The notes beneath the pieces were generated by a model that saw nothing but the letters and a program-made list of their open reading frames with translations, made no database searches and was not told the DNA's origin. From positions 2,113,205 through 2,177,204 of the forward strand of contig CP054178.1 of NCBI GenBank assembly GCA_015709595.1: a DNA stretch of 64,000 nucleotides, written 5' to 3'. The DNA is from Phycisphaeraceae bacterium (lineage in GTDB: Bacteria; Planctomycetota; Phycisphaerae; Phycisphaerales; SM1A02). This document shows positions 27,812-37,423 of this stretch, piece by piece (positions within the stretch are counted from its first letter, which is position 1; each line of letters starts with the position of its first letter). The translations under genes and the position numbers were made by a program.

Positions 27812-28606
27812 ATGGCCCGAATGCCGCGAGAGCCCGAAGCGTTCGGCGAGCAGGTGGCTCGCATTCTCGAACGCCACTACCCCGACCGACCCGCCGAACT
27901 GGCGGGCCCGCTGGAGCTCATCCTCAACGGCAAGCGGCTGGGGCTGGAGAACCTGTACCGCATGGTGCTCTTCGACCCCGACCGGGGCGTCGAGATCGTG
28001 GAGAACTACCTCGAGCACCTGATCGAGGGCGACTCCCTCACCACCACGCCGCTGCCTCTGAGCGTGGCCAAGCCGCGCATCATGCCGCGCATCCAGCCGG
28101 TGTCGATCTTCGAGCACCTGGACCGCGAGAACGTGGCCCACACCGAGTTCGTCAACGGCACGGTCATCGTGTACGTGATCGACATGCCCCACCTGACGGT
28201 GAGCATCACCACCGAGCAGATGATCAAGTGGGGCCTGCAGGTGGATGACCTGGACACCATCGCGCGCGAGAACCTGTCCAAGTACGCGCCCGACCTGCAG
28301 ATTCAGCTGGTTGAGTCGTTCGAAGGCGGCAAGGCGGCCATCGTCGCCAAGCAGGACGGCTACGACGCCGCCCGCCTGCTGCTGCACACGCTCTACGACC
28401 GGCTGGCCCCGGAACTGAACGGCGACTTCTACGTGGCCCTGCCCGCGCGGGACATGTTCATCGCGGTGAGTTTCCAGCCGGACGCCTTTGTGCACCGGAT
28501 TCTGGAGCGGGTGCGGACCGACTACCGCCGCATGCCCTACCCCATCTGCGACAACTTCTTCGTGGTCACGCAGGACGGCATCGCGGGCACGCGCGAGGCG
28601 GCGTGA
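27812..28606 (+). CDS. DUF1444-family protein (YtpQ-like)
   Basis: This 264-residue cytoplasmic protein begins with a charged stretch, then FGEQVARILERHYPD and LELILNGKRLGLENLYRMV. The second half has IMPRIQPVSIFEHLD, VYVIDMPHLTVSITTEQMIKWGL and PARDMFIAVSFQP. The length and these stretches fit the DUF1444 family as I remember it (Bacillus YtpQ). No biochemical role is known for the family. GGGAAGGG lies about 12 bases upstream of ATG 27812. A GTG-initiated extension upstream looks non-coding. Confidence 0.75.
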   Translation: MARMPREPEAFGEQVARILERHYPDRPAELAGPLELILNGKRLGLENLYRMVLFDPDRGVEIVENYLEHLIEGDSLTTTPLPLSVAKPRIMPRIQPVSIFEHLDRENVAHTEFVNGTVIVYVIDMPHLTVSITTEQMIKWGLQVDDLDTIARENLSKYAPDLQIQLVESFEGGKAAIVAKQDGYDAARLLLHTLYDRLAPELNGDFYVALPARDMFIAVSFQPDAFVHRILERVRTDYRRMPYPICDNFFVVTQDGIAGTREAA

Positions 28607-28724
28607 GATTCCTGGTCCACGGATGAACGCGAACGGACGGGGATTCGGCTTTGGGGTGAAACAAGTGGGCCGCGACCGTGAGGGTGCGGTGTCCGCGTGC
28701 GGTCCAGGCGCACGGCGACCGACT

Positions 28725-29264
28725 TCAGTTGACCGATGAGTCGGCCGGCCACGTCGCCGCGAGCCGGTGCGTCGCCTTGCTGTTGTCCTCGCCCCGGCGC
28801 GTGCGCTTCACGTGAATCTCCACGCGCTCGACCTTTGTTGTGCCCGCGGCGAAGCGGCCTTCGAGCGTCTCCAGCGCCATGGTGACGATCTCGCCCTTGC
28901 CGGGCGCTTCGAGCGTCAGCCAGACGGTGAGCACGCCGCCCTCGAACGTCTCGCGGTCCTTGATGAGTTTCCACCCGCCCGAGTTGACGGTGACTTCATA
29001 GTTCACCGCGTACTGAACGGGGAATGACTCCATCTGCAGCACATCGACGGTGAACGCGGGGCCATCGTACTTCGCGTCACTCGGCGGCATCGCGTTTCCT
29101 CCCGAGCCCCCGGAATCCCCGGACCCCCCGGACCCGCCTGGACCCCCGGCTCCGCCATCATCCGCCACAGGCGGCGCGGGATCACTCGACTGGCATCCGC
29201 CAATCAGCGTGAGCGCGCCGAACAGAACGGCCAGTGCCGCAACGGCGGGACGTGAACGTGACAT
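28725..29264 (-). CDS. Predicted lipoprotein with Gly/Ser-rich linker
   Basis: This 179-residue protein has a signal peptide with lipobox (FGALTLIGGC, Cys about 24). A Gly/Ser/Asp linker follows (GGAGGPGGSGGSGDSGGSGG), then a beta-rich domain starting FTVDVLQMESFPVQYAVNYEV and a charged end. I recognise no family. GGAGG five bases upstream decides ATG 29264. It starts 13 bases after the sucD stop on the same strand, so it may be co-transcribed with sucD. Confidence 0.8.
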   Translation of the reverse strand: MSRSRPAVAALAVLFGALTLIGGCQSSDPAPPVADDGGAGGPGGSGGSGDSGGSGGNAMPPSDAKYDGPAFTVDVLQMESFPVQYAVNYEVTVNSGGWKLIKDRETFEGGVLTVWLTLEAPGKGEIVTMALETLEGRFAAGTTKVERVEIHVKRTRRGEDNSKATHRLAATWPADSSVN

Positions 29265-29277
29265 GGCAACCTCCGGT

Positions 29278-30219
29278 TCAGAGCCCGAGGGCCCGGGCCA
29301 TGGTGGTCCCCATGTCCGCCGGGCTCTCCGCCACAAGGACACCGCAGCGGCTGAGCGCATTCATCTTGGCGTCGGCGGTGTCATCCGCCCCGCCGATGAT
29401 GGCCCCGGCGTGGCCCATTCGTTTGCCCTTCGGCGCGGCCCGACCGGCGATGAACGCCGCCACGGGCTTGCGCATGTGCCGTTTGACCCACTCGCCCGCG
29501 AGCGTTTCGTCGGCGCCGCCGATCTCACCGATCAGAATGACGCCGTCGGTGTCCGGGTCGTCGTTGAACAGGGCGAGCAGTTCGATGAAATTGAGCCCCT
29601 TCACCGGGTCACCCCCGATGCCCACGCAGGTGGTCTGGCCGATGCCGACGCTGGAGGTCTGCCACACGGCCTCGTAGGTGAGCGTGCCGGAGCGGGAGAT
29701 GATGCCCACGGCCTTGCCGGTCTTTGCGTCCTGCTTGGCGGTGTGAATGTATCCAGGCATGATGCCGATCTTGCATCCGCCGGCGAAGGTCGCCGATGCC
29801 CCCTCGCCGCTCACGCGCTTGCCGGGTGTGATGACGCCCGGGCAGTTGGGGCCGATGAGGACCGAGTTGGGGTAGTCGCGCAGGGCGGCCTTGGCGCGGA
29901 TCATGTCCTGCGCCGGGATGCCCTCGGTGATGGCGCAGATGACGCGGACGCCCGCGGCGGCGGCCTCCAGGATCGCGTCCGCCGCGAAGGGCGGGGGGAC
30001 GAAGATCATGGTGGCGTCGGCTCCGGTGGCCTGCACGGCGTCGGAGACGGTGTCGAAGATGGGCAGGCCGTTGTCGTCCTTGGCGCCGCCCTTGCCGGGC
30101 GTGACGCCGCCCACCATGCGCGTGCCGTAGTCCAGGCAGCCCTTGGTGTGAAATGCTCCGGCCGAGCCGGTGATGCCTTGGCAGATGACCTTGGTGTCGC
30201 CGTTGACGAGAATCGACAT
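29278..30219 (-). CDS. sucD: Succinyl-CoA ligase (ADP/GDP-forming) alpha subunit
   Basis: The alpha subunit binds CoA and carries the phosphohistidine of the TCA-cycle step succinyl-CoA to succinate plus ATP or GTP. Seen here: [24 protein letters not shown] (CoA-binding start), [46 protein letters not shown] and the phosphohistidine region [13 protein letters not shown] (His about 260). The 313 residues are standard. The beta subunit gene (sucC), usually adjacent, is not beside it here, so it must be elsewhere. Confidence 0.96.
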   Translation of the reverse strand: MSILVNGDTKVICQGITGSAGAFHTKGCLDYGTRMVGGVTPGKGGAKDDNGLPIFDTVSDAVQATGADATMIFVPPPFAADAILEAAAAGVRVICAITEGIPAQDMIRAKAALRDYPNSVLIGPNCPGVITPGKRVSGEGASATFAGGCKIGIMPGYIHTAKQDAKTGKAVGIISRSGTLTYEAVWQTSSVGIGQTTCVGIGGDPVKGLNFIELLALFNDDPDTDGVILIGEIGGADETLAGEWVKRHMRKPVAAFIAGRAAPKGKRMGHAGAIIGGADDTADAKMNALSRCGVLVAESPADMGTTMARALGL

Positions 30220-30340
30220 GGGGCGACAGGATAGGCGGCATTGACGGGCGCGGGCGATGCTCATGGGCCTCGAACCATCGCGAGAGGGCTGAAACACGGC
30301 CCACCGGCCCCCGGTACAATCGCCGCATGGGAGGTGCGCC

Positions 30341-31747
30341 ATGACCCATCGAACGAACGTGGGGTTGCTGTGGATCGCGGGGCTGTTGGGCGCTCCAGGC
30401 CCCATGGCGGCGGCCCAGGTTGTCGACGCGGGGCAGAATGTGGCGGCGAAGTCGGTCCCCTCCCGACCCGCGGGTGTGGAAGACGTCATGGCTGCCGTGT
30501 CGCACGAAAACCTGCGCCGGGTGATCGACCACCTCGTGACCTTCGGCACGCGGCACACGCTGTCGGAGACTGAGTCGGACACGCGGGGCATCGGGGCCGC
30601 GCGGCGCTGGCTGCGGGATGAACTGCAGGAGATCGCCGATGCGTCGGGTCGCTCGGACATCACCGTGGAGCTGATGGTTCACACCCAGCCGCCTCAGCAG
30701 CGCGTGCCCAACGAGATTGAGATCGTCAACGTGGTGATGACCATCCCCGGTACGCTGGCGGAATCCAAGGATCGGCGCTTCGTGGTGCTGGGGCACTACG
30801 ACTCGCGTGCCGCCGGCACCAATGACGGCACGAGCGACGCACCCGGCGCCAACGATGACGGCTCAGGCACGGCGCTGGTGCTGGAGCTGGCGCGGGTGCT
30901 CTCGACGCGGCCGTGCGAGGCGACCACGGTCTTCCTGATGACCGCGGGGGAGGAGCAGGGATTGCTCGGGGCCCGCTGGTATGCGCGGACGGCCAGGGAG
31001 AACGGCTGGCGGGTCGAGGCCGCACTGAGCAACGACATCGTGGGCGACCCCACCGGGCCGGGTGGCAAGGTGGATCGGCATCGCGTGCGGCTGTTCAGCG
31101 AGGCGATTCCGCGCGACCTGGAGGCGCAGCAGATCGCCCGTATCCGCACACTGGGGATGGAGAACGACTCACCCTCGCGTCAACTGGCCCGCTACGTGCA
31201 TGAAGTCGCGCTGCGCCACGACACGTCCGTCAAGCCGTGGGTGATCTACCGGGTTGATCGCTTCCTGCGGGGGGGCGACCACACGGCGTTCAACGAAGAG
31301 GGCTTCCCCGCGGTGCGCTTCACCGAGGTCGAGGAGAACTACGACCGTCAGCACCAGAACGTCTCCACCCGCGACGGGAGGCCCTATGGCGACGTGGCCG
31401 AGTTCGTGGATGAACGATACCTGGCGGACGTGACCCGGCTCAATGGGGCTGCGTTGTTCACGCTGGCCAACGCGCCGTCGCCGCCCGGCAACGCGCGGCT
31501 GATCACCGCGGGGCTGCGCAACGACACCACCATTCGCTGGGAGCGCTCGCCCCAGCCGGACGTGGCCGGGTACGAGGTGGTCTACCGCGACACCACAAGC
31601 CCGTTCTGGGAAGTGACCATCGACGTGGGCGACGTGACGGAGCACACGCTCGACCTGAACAAGGACAACTACTTCTTCGGCGTGCGCGCCTATGACCGCG
31701 ATGGTCATCGCTCGCTCGTCAGTTTTCCCGTCGCCGCCGGGCGGTGA
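30341..31747 (+). CDS. Exported M28-family zinc peptidase with Fn3-like tail
   Basis: A signal peptide ([18 protein letters not shown]) leads to a 468-residue exported aminopeptidase-like protein. The zinc ligands of M28 can be followed: [10 protein letters not shown] (His), [11 protein letters not shown] (bridging Asp), [15 protein letters not shown] (catalytic and metal Glu), LSNDIVGDP (Asp) and [18 protein letters not shown] (His). A C-terminal domain of about 85 residues ([23 protein letters not shown]) looks like an Fn3 beta-sandwich. GGGAGG just before the ATG is a strong ribosome-binding site. The next gene, also an exported peptidase, follows after 46 bases. Confidence 0.9.
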   Translation: MTHRTNVGLLWIAGLLGAPGPMAAAQVVDAGQNVAAKSVPSRPAGVEDVMAAVSHENLRRVIDHLVTFGTRHTLSETESDTRGIGAARRWLRDELQEIADASGRSDITVELMVHTQPPQQRVPNEIEIVNVVMTIPGTLAESKDRRFVVLGHYDSRAAGTNDGTSDAPGANDDGSGTALVLELARVLSTRPCEATTVFLMTAGEEQGLLGARWYARTARENGWRVEAALSNDIVGDPTGPGGKVDRHRVRLFSEAIPRDLEAQQIARIRTLGMENDSPSRQLARYVHEVALRHDTSVKPWVIYRVDRFLRGGDHTAFNEEGFPAVRFTEVEENYDRQHQNVSTRDGRPYGDVAEFVDERYLADVTRLNGAALFTLANAPSPPGNARLITAGLRNDTTIRWERSPQPDVAGYEVVYRDTTSPFWEVTIDVGDVTEHTLDLNKDNYFFGVRAYDRDGHRSLVSFPVAAGR

Positions 31748-31793
31748 CGTCATCAATGCCCTCTGATCGCTGACCCCTGCCCTGGAGACCTTC

Positions 31794-33863
31794 ATGCCTC
31801 GTCGTCTTTCCCCGTCACTCGCACTGTTGACCGCCGGCGTGCTGTCATTCGCGGTAAGCGCTCAGAATCGGTTTGAATCGCTGCCCGGTTATGACCGGTT
31901 CCGGGAGACGCAGCAGAACATGGCCCGCTTCGTCACAGGCGGCACGGTGACGGAGGTTGTATGGACGAAGGACGGCCGTCGCGTGCAGTTCAAGCGGGGC
32001 GGCACGGTTTTTGTCTGCGATGTGGCCACCGGCGAGATCACCGAGACGCCGGAGGATCAGATCGAGAAGCCCGAACCGGCGGCGGGCGGCAATCGAACCG
32101 GCGGACGCACGCCCGGCGTGGCTCGCGGGCGTCAGGCGGCGCGCGTCGAGTCGCCCGACAGGCAGTGGGTCGCCGAGCACCGGGAGTGGAACCTGTACGT
32201 CAAGAAGGCCGACGGCGAGGAGGTTCCCGTCACCACCACGGGTACGCGCGAGCTCAAGTACGGCACCGGGTCGTGGGTGTACGGCGAGGAGCTTCGCCAG
32301 AACAGCGCCATGTGGTGGTCGCCCGATTCCACACGGCTGGCGTTCTACGAGTTCGATGAGCGGAACGTCAAACCTTTCTATCTGACGACCCGGCTGACCG
32401 AACTCAACACCGAGCTGGACATCGAGGGCTACCCCAAGGCCGGCGCTGACAACCCGATCGTCGGGCTGCTGGTGTATGACCTGGCCACCGGACAGACCAC
32501 ACGCGTCCAGATCGGCGATGACAAGGAGCAGTACGTCTTCAACATCCGCTGGCGGCCCGATGGGTCGGAACTGCTCTTCAACCGCACCAATCGCCACCAG
32601 AACGTGCTGGACGTGATGGCCGCCGATCCCAAGACCGGCGTGGTGCGCACCGTGCTCACCGAACGGCAGGACACGTGGCAGGACAACCTGCCTGAGTTCC
32701 GCTGGCTGGCGGACAATCAGCGCTTCATCTGGGAGACGGAGAAGACCGGCTGGAAGCACTACGAACTGCGGTCGATCGACGGCTCGCTCCTCAACCCGCT
32801 GACCACCGGCGACTATCCGTGCGACTCGATCGTGCTGCTGGACGAGAACGCCGGCTGGATGTATTACAAGGCCGCCAGCGGCCAGAACCCCCTTCACTGG
32901 CAGCTCCACCGCGTGAAACTGGATGGGACCGGCGCGGCCCGACTCTCCCGCACCGAGCTCAATCACACCAGCATCAACATCGCGCCGACGCATGACTACT
33001 ACGTGGCGGTCACCGAGTCGATCGAGACGCCCCCCTACACCGCCGTGTATGACGTGCAGGGCAGGCGCCTGGCGATCCTGGCCGAGCCGGATCTGTCGCG
33101 CATGATCGGTCGGCCCATGCCGGAGCTGTTCACCTTCAAGGCCGACGATGGCGTGACCGACCTGTACGGCGTGCTCTTCAGGCCCTCCAACTTTGATGAG
33201 ACGAAGAAGTACCCGCTCGTCATCGATGTGTACGGCGGGCCGCAGTCGCACGGCGTGCCGGCGCGGTTCGTCCCGGCCAATCCATACTGCGAGTTCGGGT
33301 TCCTCATCGCCAAGATCGACAACCGCGGCACCACCAATCGCGGCAAGGCCTTTGAATCAGCCAACTACCTGAAGCTCGGCTCCGTCGATCTGAAGGATCA
33401 GGCGGATGGCGTCCGTCATCTCGCCCAGCGACCCTACGTGGATGCTGACCGCGTGGGCATCACCGGACATTCCTACGGCGGGTACATGGCCGCGCTGGCC
33501 GTGCTCAAGCATCCGGATGTCTTCCACGTCGCGGTCGCCGGCGCGCCGGTGACGGACTGGCGGCACTACGACACCATCTACACCGAGCGCTACATGCGCA
33601 CCCCGCAGGAGAACAAGGAAGGGTACGACGCGGGCTCCTGCATCACCTTCGCCGAGAACCTCAAGGGCAAGCTGCTGCTGCTGCACGGCATGGTGGATGA
33701 CAACGTGCATCCCAATAATTCGTGGCAACTGGTCCACGCCTTCCAGCAGAAGCGCATCCCCTTCGACATGATGTTCTTCCCCACCGCGGCGCACGGCATC
33801 GGCAGTCCGAGCCACAATCCGTTGAAGTGGGAGTATCTGTGGGACCATCTGATCGGGAAATGA
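31794..33863 (+). CDS. Exported S9 prolyl peptidase, dipeptidyl-peptidase IV-like
   Basis: This is a 689-residue serine peptidase with a signal peptide ending SAQ. The N-terminal half is a beta-propeller like DPP-IV (WWSPDSTRLAFYEFDERNVKPF, FNIRWRPDGSELLFNRTNRHQN). The C-terminal alpha/beta hydrolase holds the triad: Ser560 in GHSYGG, Asp635 in HGMVDDNVH and His667 in AAHGIG. In most DPP-IV proteins the nucleophile motif is GWSYGG, so the His before the serine is a small variation. A Gly/Arg-rich loop sits near residue 100. It probably releases N-terminal dipeptides from peptides outside the cytoplasm, complementing the adjacent M28 enzyme (inference). Confidence 0.93.
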   Translation: MPRRLSPSLALLTAGVLSFAVSAQNRFESLPGYDRFRETQQNMARFVTGGTVTEVVWTKDGRRVQFKRGGTVFVCDVATGEITETPEDQIEKPEPAAGGNRTGGRTPGVARGRQAARVESPDRQWVAEHREWNLYVKKADGEEVPVTTTGTRELKYGTGSWVYGEELRQNSAMWWSPDSTRLAFYEFDERNVKPFYLTTRLTELNTELDIEGYPKAGADNPIVGLLVYDLATGQTTRVQIGDDKEQYVFNIRWRPDGSELLFNRTNRHQNVLDVMAADPKTGVVRTVLTERQDTWQDNLPEFRWLADNQRFIWETEKTGWKHYELRSIDGSLLNPLTTGDYPCDSIVLLDENAGWMYYKAASGQNPLHWQLHRVKLDGTGAARLSRTELNHTSINIAPTHDYYVAVTESIETPPYTAVYDVQGRRLAILAEPDLSRMIGRPMPELFTFKADDGVTDLYGVLFRPSNFDETKKYPLVIDVYGGPQSHGVPARFVPANPYCEFGFLIAKIDNRGTTNRGKAFESANYLKLGSVDLKDQADGVRHLAQRPYVDADRVGITGHSYGGYMAALAVLKHPDVFHVAVAGAPVTDWRHYDTIYTERYMRTPQENKEGYDAGSCITFAENLKGKLLLLHGMVDDNVHPNNSWQLVHAFQQKRIPFDMMFFPTAAHGIGSPSHNPLKWEYLWDHLIGK

Positions 33864-33886
33864 GCCCAATCCGACATGGGGGGCGT

Positions 33887-35686
33887 TCACTCGCCGGCAG
33901 CGGAACGACGGCGTGCGATGGTCTGTAACTCCAACCCGTCCGGCGACTCAAACGCACCGACGCCCCAGTGCGGCGTGGGCGTAATCGCGTGACGCGGATC
34001 GAGCGGGCGAACGTCGTACGCCCGGCCTCGCCAGGCGTCGGTGACTCCCGCCAGGATCGCCCCGCCGAGCAGTATCGCCGGTACGGTGCGGCAGGTAAGC
34101 CACCCGGGACGGCGTGAACCCGCGGCGGACCAGGCCCGCTCGATGGCCAGCGCCATGAAGAACAGAAACGCCGGCTGAATCGACATGGCCTGACGTGCGT
34201 AGCCGTAGAAGGCGATGGTCACGATGATCTTCGACAGAATGACGACGGCCCACGCGCCGCCGCAGCGCCGCTTCGCGGCGATGAGCACGCCGCCGCCAAG
34301 CATTCCCGCGGTGAGCACGCTCCAGACCCACCAGGCCGGGCCATGACGGGGCGTCGCCGCGTCCACCGCCCGGCGGATGCCGTCACGACCCAGCGGCAGG
34401 TTGTACGCCGCGACGCCAGGCGCCGCGCCATCCGCGAAGACGGTCAGCTTGCGGACGACCAGCCCGAGCCAAGCGCCGGGCGATTCCTGAATCCAGCCCC
34501 AGCCAACGGAATACCCCTGGGTCACAAGGCGATTGTGATCCGGGTGGCCGAAGGTCAGGTTGCCCTCCGGCGTCAGCGGGCCGATGAGGAGCTGTTTGCT
34601 GAAACCGCCATCGCCATCCGGGTCGTTGGCCAGCGCGAAGTCCAGCGGTCCCTTCAGCGAAACCAGGTGGTATCGGGCCAGTCGCCGCGGGATGAATCCG
34701 AACTCACGTTCGAAGAAAGTCTCCACGTCCGAGCGTGTGATCTCCGACTGACCCCGCTGCCTTGCGAGGTGGGTCAGGTACAGGGCGTTGCCTTCGCGCG
34801 CGAAAGCGGGAAGCGACTCCATGAACGCCGCCGCCTCCGTCGTCCAGCGCGGTCGCAGCAGTTCGTAGCGCACCGGCTGGGCGGGGCGATCGTTGAATCG
34901 CTGGATCGCATTGGAGCCCGCGATGATCCACGGCATGCATGCCAGAAGTGCAATCACGCCCACCGTGGCGGCGCGAAGCGGCAGGAGGTGAAGCCAGCGG
35001 ATCGCGGCGCGGCGGGTCGTCTTGTCCGGGCGCGGCAACGATCCAGAACGTCCGCGCCACCACACCCACGCCTCAAGAAGCACCAGGAGCAGCAGGTGTT
35101 CGGCGCGCAGCAGCATCGCCGCTCCGTGCAGCACTCCGAGCGCCCCGATGAGCCACCACGCCGGTCGGCGCGCCGCCCAGAGCGTCAGCCACACAATGGC
35201 CATGATGAGCGTGCCGTAGGGAGTTTCATTGTTCAGCGAAGTCGCCAGCACCAGTCCGCCGTACGAGCACGCCCAGAGTGACGCGGCGATGAGTGCGCAT
35301 CGCCGACCGATGGTCTCGCGGCAGGCGAGGTAGAACAGCCCGCACCCCAGTGAGGCGATCAGGCACCAGCCGACTTTCCACGCCATGAACGACGGTCCCG
35401 GTCCGTGGACCGACAGCCAGCTGAGCAGATGCGCCACACCGGGCGTGCGCACGGGCAGGTCGAACTCGAAGGGTTGCCCCCGGTGCAATGCATCGGCCCA
35501 CCGCGCCCAGGTCGGAGCGTCTCCCTCATACAGCGTCGAATGAGGCCAGGCGCGATCGGGCGACCCCAGGAGAAACAGCAGCCGGAGGAGAGACGCGAAC
35601 AGCGTAAGTCCGAGCGCCGCCGAGCAGTCCCGCCTGGTGAACGTCGCGGGGCCGTCGTCCGGATGGCTGATGACCCCGCCGTGCAT
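33887..35686 (-). CDS. Multi-pass membrane protein, GT-C glycosyltransferase-like
   Basis: About ten hydrophobic segments and a loop with an acidic motif (STLYEGDAPTWARWADAL) shortly after the first segment resemble GT39/ArnT-type mannosyl or arabinosyl transferases, which use lipid-linked sugars. The frame ends in a soluble tail (RPLDPRHAITPTPHWGVGAFESPDGLEL). The start is uncertain. ATG 35686 begins just before the first membrane segment, whereas the same frame stays open back to a GTG at 35821, beside a tRNA. The residues between look low-complexity and charged, so I prefer the shorter form of 599 residues. The substrate is unknown. Confidence 0.65.
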   Translation of the reverse strand: MHGGVISHPDDGPATFTRRDCSAALGLTLFASLLRLLFLLGSPDRAWPHSTLYEGDAPTWARWADALHRGQPFEFDLPVRTPGVAHLLSWLSVHGPGPSFMAWKVGWCLIASLGCGLFYLACRETIGRRCALIAASLWACSYGGLVLATSLNNETPYGTLIMAIVWLTLWAARRPAWWLIGALGVLHGAAMLLRAEHLLLLVLLEAWVWWRGRSGSLPRPDKTTRRAAIRWLHLLPLRAATVGVIALLACMPWIIAGSNAIQRFNDRPAQPVRYELLRPRWTTEAAAFMESLPAFAREGNALYLTHLARQRGQSEITRSDVETFFEREFGFIPRRLARYHLVSLKGPLDFALANDPDGDGGFSKQLLIGPLTPEGNLTFGHPDHNRLVTQGYSVGWGWIQESPGAWLGLVVRKLTVFADGAAPGVAAYNLPLGRDGIRRAVDAATPRHGPAWWVWSVLTAGMLGGGVLIAAKRRCGGAWAVVILSKIIVTIAFYGYARQAMSIQPAFLFFMALAIERAWSAAGSRRPGWLTCRTVPAILLGGAILAGVTDAWRGRAYDVRPLDPRHAITPTPHWGVGAFESPDGLELQTIARRRSAAGE

Positions 35687-35823
35687 GTCGCAGGCCAGAC
35701 CGTGCGCGGGAGAGTCGCCAACGGACCGATTGGAAGCAGCCCTGGGCCTGTGACTGGGGGACGGGGCATCGGCCTCACGACTGGGCCGGTTCGGCGCTCT
35801 CTCACCACCGGGGGTCTTCACAA

Positions 35824-35895
35824 GCCGCCGAGGGGAGTCGAACCCCTGACCTCAAGATTACAAATCATGTGCTCTGCCAACTGAGCTACGGCGGC
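35824..35895 (-). tRNA. tRNA-Thr (UGU anticodon)
   Basis: The minus strand folds as a full cloverleaf: acceptor GCCGCCG/CGGCGGC, D-arm GCTC…GAGC, anticodon stem CATGA/TCTTG with loop TTTGTAA, and T-arm AGGGG-TTCGACT-CCCCT. Anticodon TGT reads ACA. Length is 72, and CCA is not encoded (the next bases are TTG). Confidence 0.96.
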
Positions 35896-36005
35896 GCTCG
35901 TCAACCGGAGAGGATACGACCCGGAACCCGGTGGGGCCAATCGACCTGACTCCGGGGAGATGCATGTGACAACGTCAAGGGCGATGCGGCTACGCTTTCC
36001 ACCGC

Positions 36006-37256
36006 ATGGATCCCTCCGCAAACGCCGCCGTCATCATCGTGTTCATGCTCGTCTATGCGGGCATGATTCTCGGCGGCATTCCGGGGCTGGCGATTGACCG
36101 CACGGGTGTTGCGCTGCTGGGGGCGATCGCTCTGCTGGCGTTCGGCGCCGTCTCCATCGATGACGCCTGGCGCGCGGTGGACGTGCCCACCATCGCCCTG
36201 CTGCTGGGTTTGATGGTCGTCTCGGCCCAGTTCCGCCTGGGAGGGGTGTACACGCGGCTGACCCAGCGCATCGCCGGCGCGAACATGCCGCCTCCGCGAC
36301 TGCTTGGCGTGCTGATCGGCGTGTCCGGCGCGCTCTCGGCGGTGCTGGCCAACGACATCGTCTGTCTCGCGGTCGCCCCGATTCTCATCGATGGCTGCCT
36401 CAGGCGTCGTCTCAACCCGCTGCCGTTCCTGCTTGGGCTGGCATGCGCCAGCAACGTCGGCTCCGCCGCCACCCTGATCGGCAACCCGCAGAACATGCTC
36501 ATCGGGCAGACGCTGCGACTTTCGTTCGGGGGGTACCTCATCGACGCCCTGGCGCCGTCGATGATCGGACTGGGCATCGTGTGGGGCGTGATCGCGTGGT
36601 GCTACCGCGGTCGATGGATGCTCGACTCGATCGGGACGCCGGTCGCGGGCGAAACCGTCATCTCGCCGCAGCCCTTCGACCGCTGGCAGGCGGCCAAGGG
36701 CGTGGCAGTCGTGACGGCGCTGATGGGGTTGTTTCTGTTCGCCCCCTGGCCGCGCGAGGTGGTGGCCCTGGGGGCGGCGGGCGTGCTGCTTCTGAGCAGG
36801 AAGATGGCGTCGCGCCAGATGCTGTCGCTGGTGGATTGGCAGCTGCTGATTCTGTTCGTGGGGCTGTTCATCGTCAATCACGCGGTCGCCGCGAGCGGCC
36901 TGCTTGACACACTGATGGGTGGCGTGGGTCACGCGGGCATTGACCCCGCCCGGCCCGCCTGGCTGTTCGTCGTGGTGGCGGTGCTTTCGAACCTGGTCTC
37001 CAATGTGCCCGCAGTAATGCTGCTGCTGCCCGTGGCGGATCACCCGATGTCCGGCGCGGTGCTGGCGCTCTCCAGCACGCTGGCGGGAAACCTCATCATC
37101 GTCGGCTCGATCGCCAACATCATCGTGGTCGATCAGGCGGCCCGGCTGGGCGTGCGGGTGTCATGGATCGAGCACGCGCGCGTGGGCGTGCCGGTCACGA
37201 TTCTGACCCTGGGCGTGGCGGGCGGCTGGCTGCTGCTTCTTGCGACGCTGAGGTGA
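36006..37256 (+). CDS. ArsB/SLC13-type anion transporter-like membrane protein
   Basis: This 416-residue protein has about eleven hydrophobic segments in two halves. Motifs typical of the ion-transporter superfamily are visible: SGALSAVLANDIVCLAVAPIL near residue 112, CASNVGSAATLIGNPQNMLIGQ near residue 150, and VVAVLSNLVSNVPAVMLLLP near residue 325. These asparagine-rich loops are ion-binding sites in the family. The substrate could be arsenite, a dicarboxylate or another anion. TACGCT ends ten bases before ATG 36006, so the transcript may start at or near the ATG. Confidence 0.85.
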   Translation: MDPSANAAVIIVFMLVYAGMILGGIPGLAIDRTGVALLGAIALLAFGAVSIDDAWRAVDVPTIALLLGLMVVSAQFRLGGVYTRLTQRIAGANMPPPRLLGVLIGVSGALSAVLANDIVCLAVAPILIDGCLRRRLNPLPFLLGLACASNVGSAATLIGNPQNMLIGQTLRLSFGGYLIDALAPSMIGLGIVWGVIAWCYRGRWMLDSIGTPVAGETVISPQPFDRWQAAKGVAVVTALMGLFLFAPWPREVVALGAAGVLLLSRKMASRQMLSLVDWQLLILFVGLFIVNHAVAASGLLDTLMGGVGHAGIDPARPAWLFVVVAVLSNLVSNVPAVMLLLPVADHPMSGAVLALSSTLAGNLIIVGSIANIIVVDQAARLGVRVSWIEHARVGVPVTILTLGVAGGWLLLLATLR

Positions 37257-37293
37257 CGCGGCGCGGGGACGCGCCCCTGCGGCTCTCGTCAAA

Positions 37294-37365
37294 GCGGGCG
37301 ACCGGATTCGAACCGGCGACATACAGCTTGGAAGGCTGTCACTCTACCAACTGAGTTACGCCCGC
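37294..37365 (-). tRNA. tRNA-Gly (UCC anticodon)
   Basis: The minus strand gives acceptor GCGGGCG/CGCCCGC, D-arm ACTC…GAGT, anticodon stem ACAGC/GCTGT with loop CTTCCAA, and T-arm GCCGG-TTCGAAT-CCGGT. Anticodon TCC reads GGA. Length is 72 and CCA is not encoded. Confidence 0.96.
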
Positions 37366-37423
37366 GCGTGGTCGATGCTAGGGGGGGAGCATGCGGGCCG
37401 ACAACAGAGCGGAGGAGCTGCAG

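Noticed and set aside
35687-35821. GTG 35821 as start of the glycosyltransferase-like protein
   Set aside because: It abuts the tRNA-Thr gene with no ribosome-binding site, and the added residues are low-complexity. It remains possible.
35824-37365. tRNA genes as edges of an integrated element
   Set aside because: The two tRNAs flank an ordinary permease gene, and no repeat of a tRNA 3' end or integrase gene was seen.
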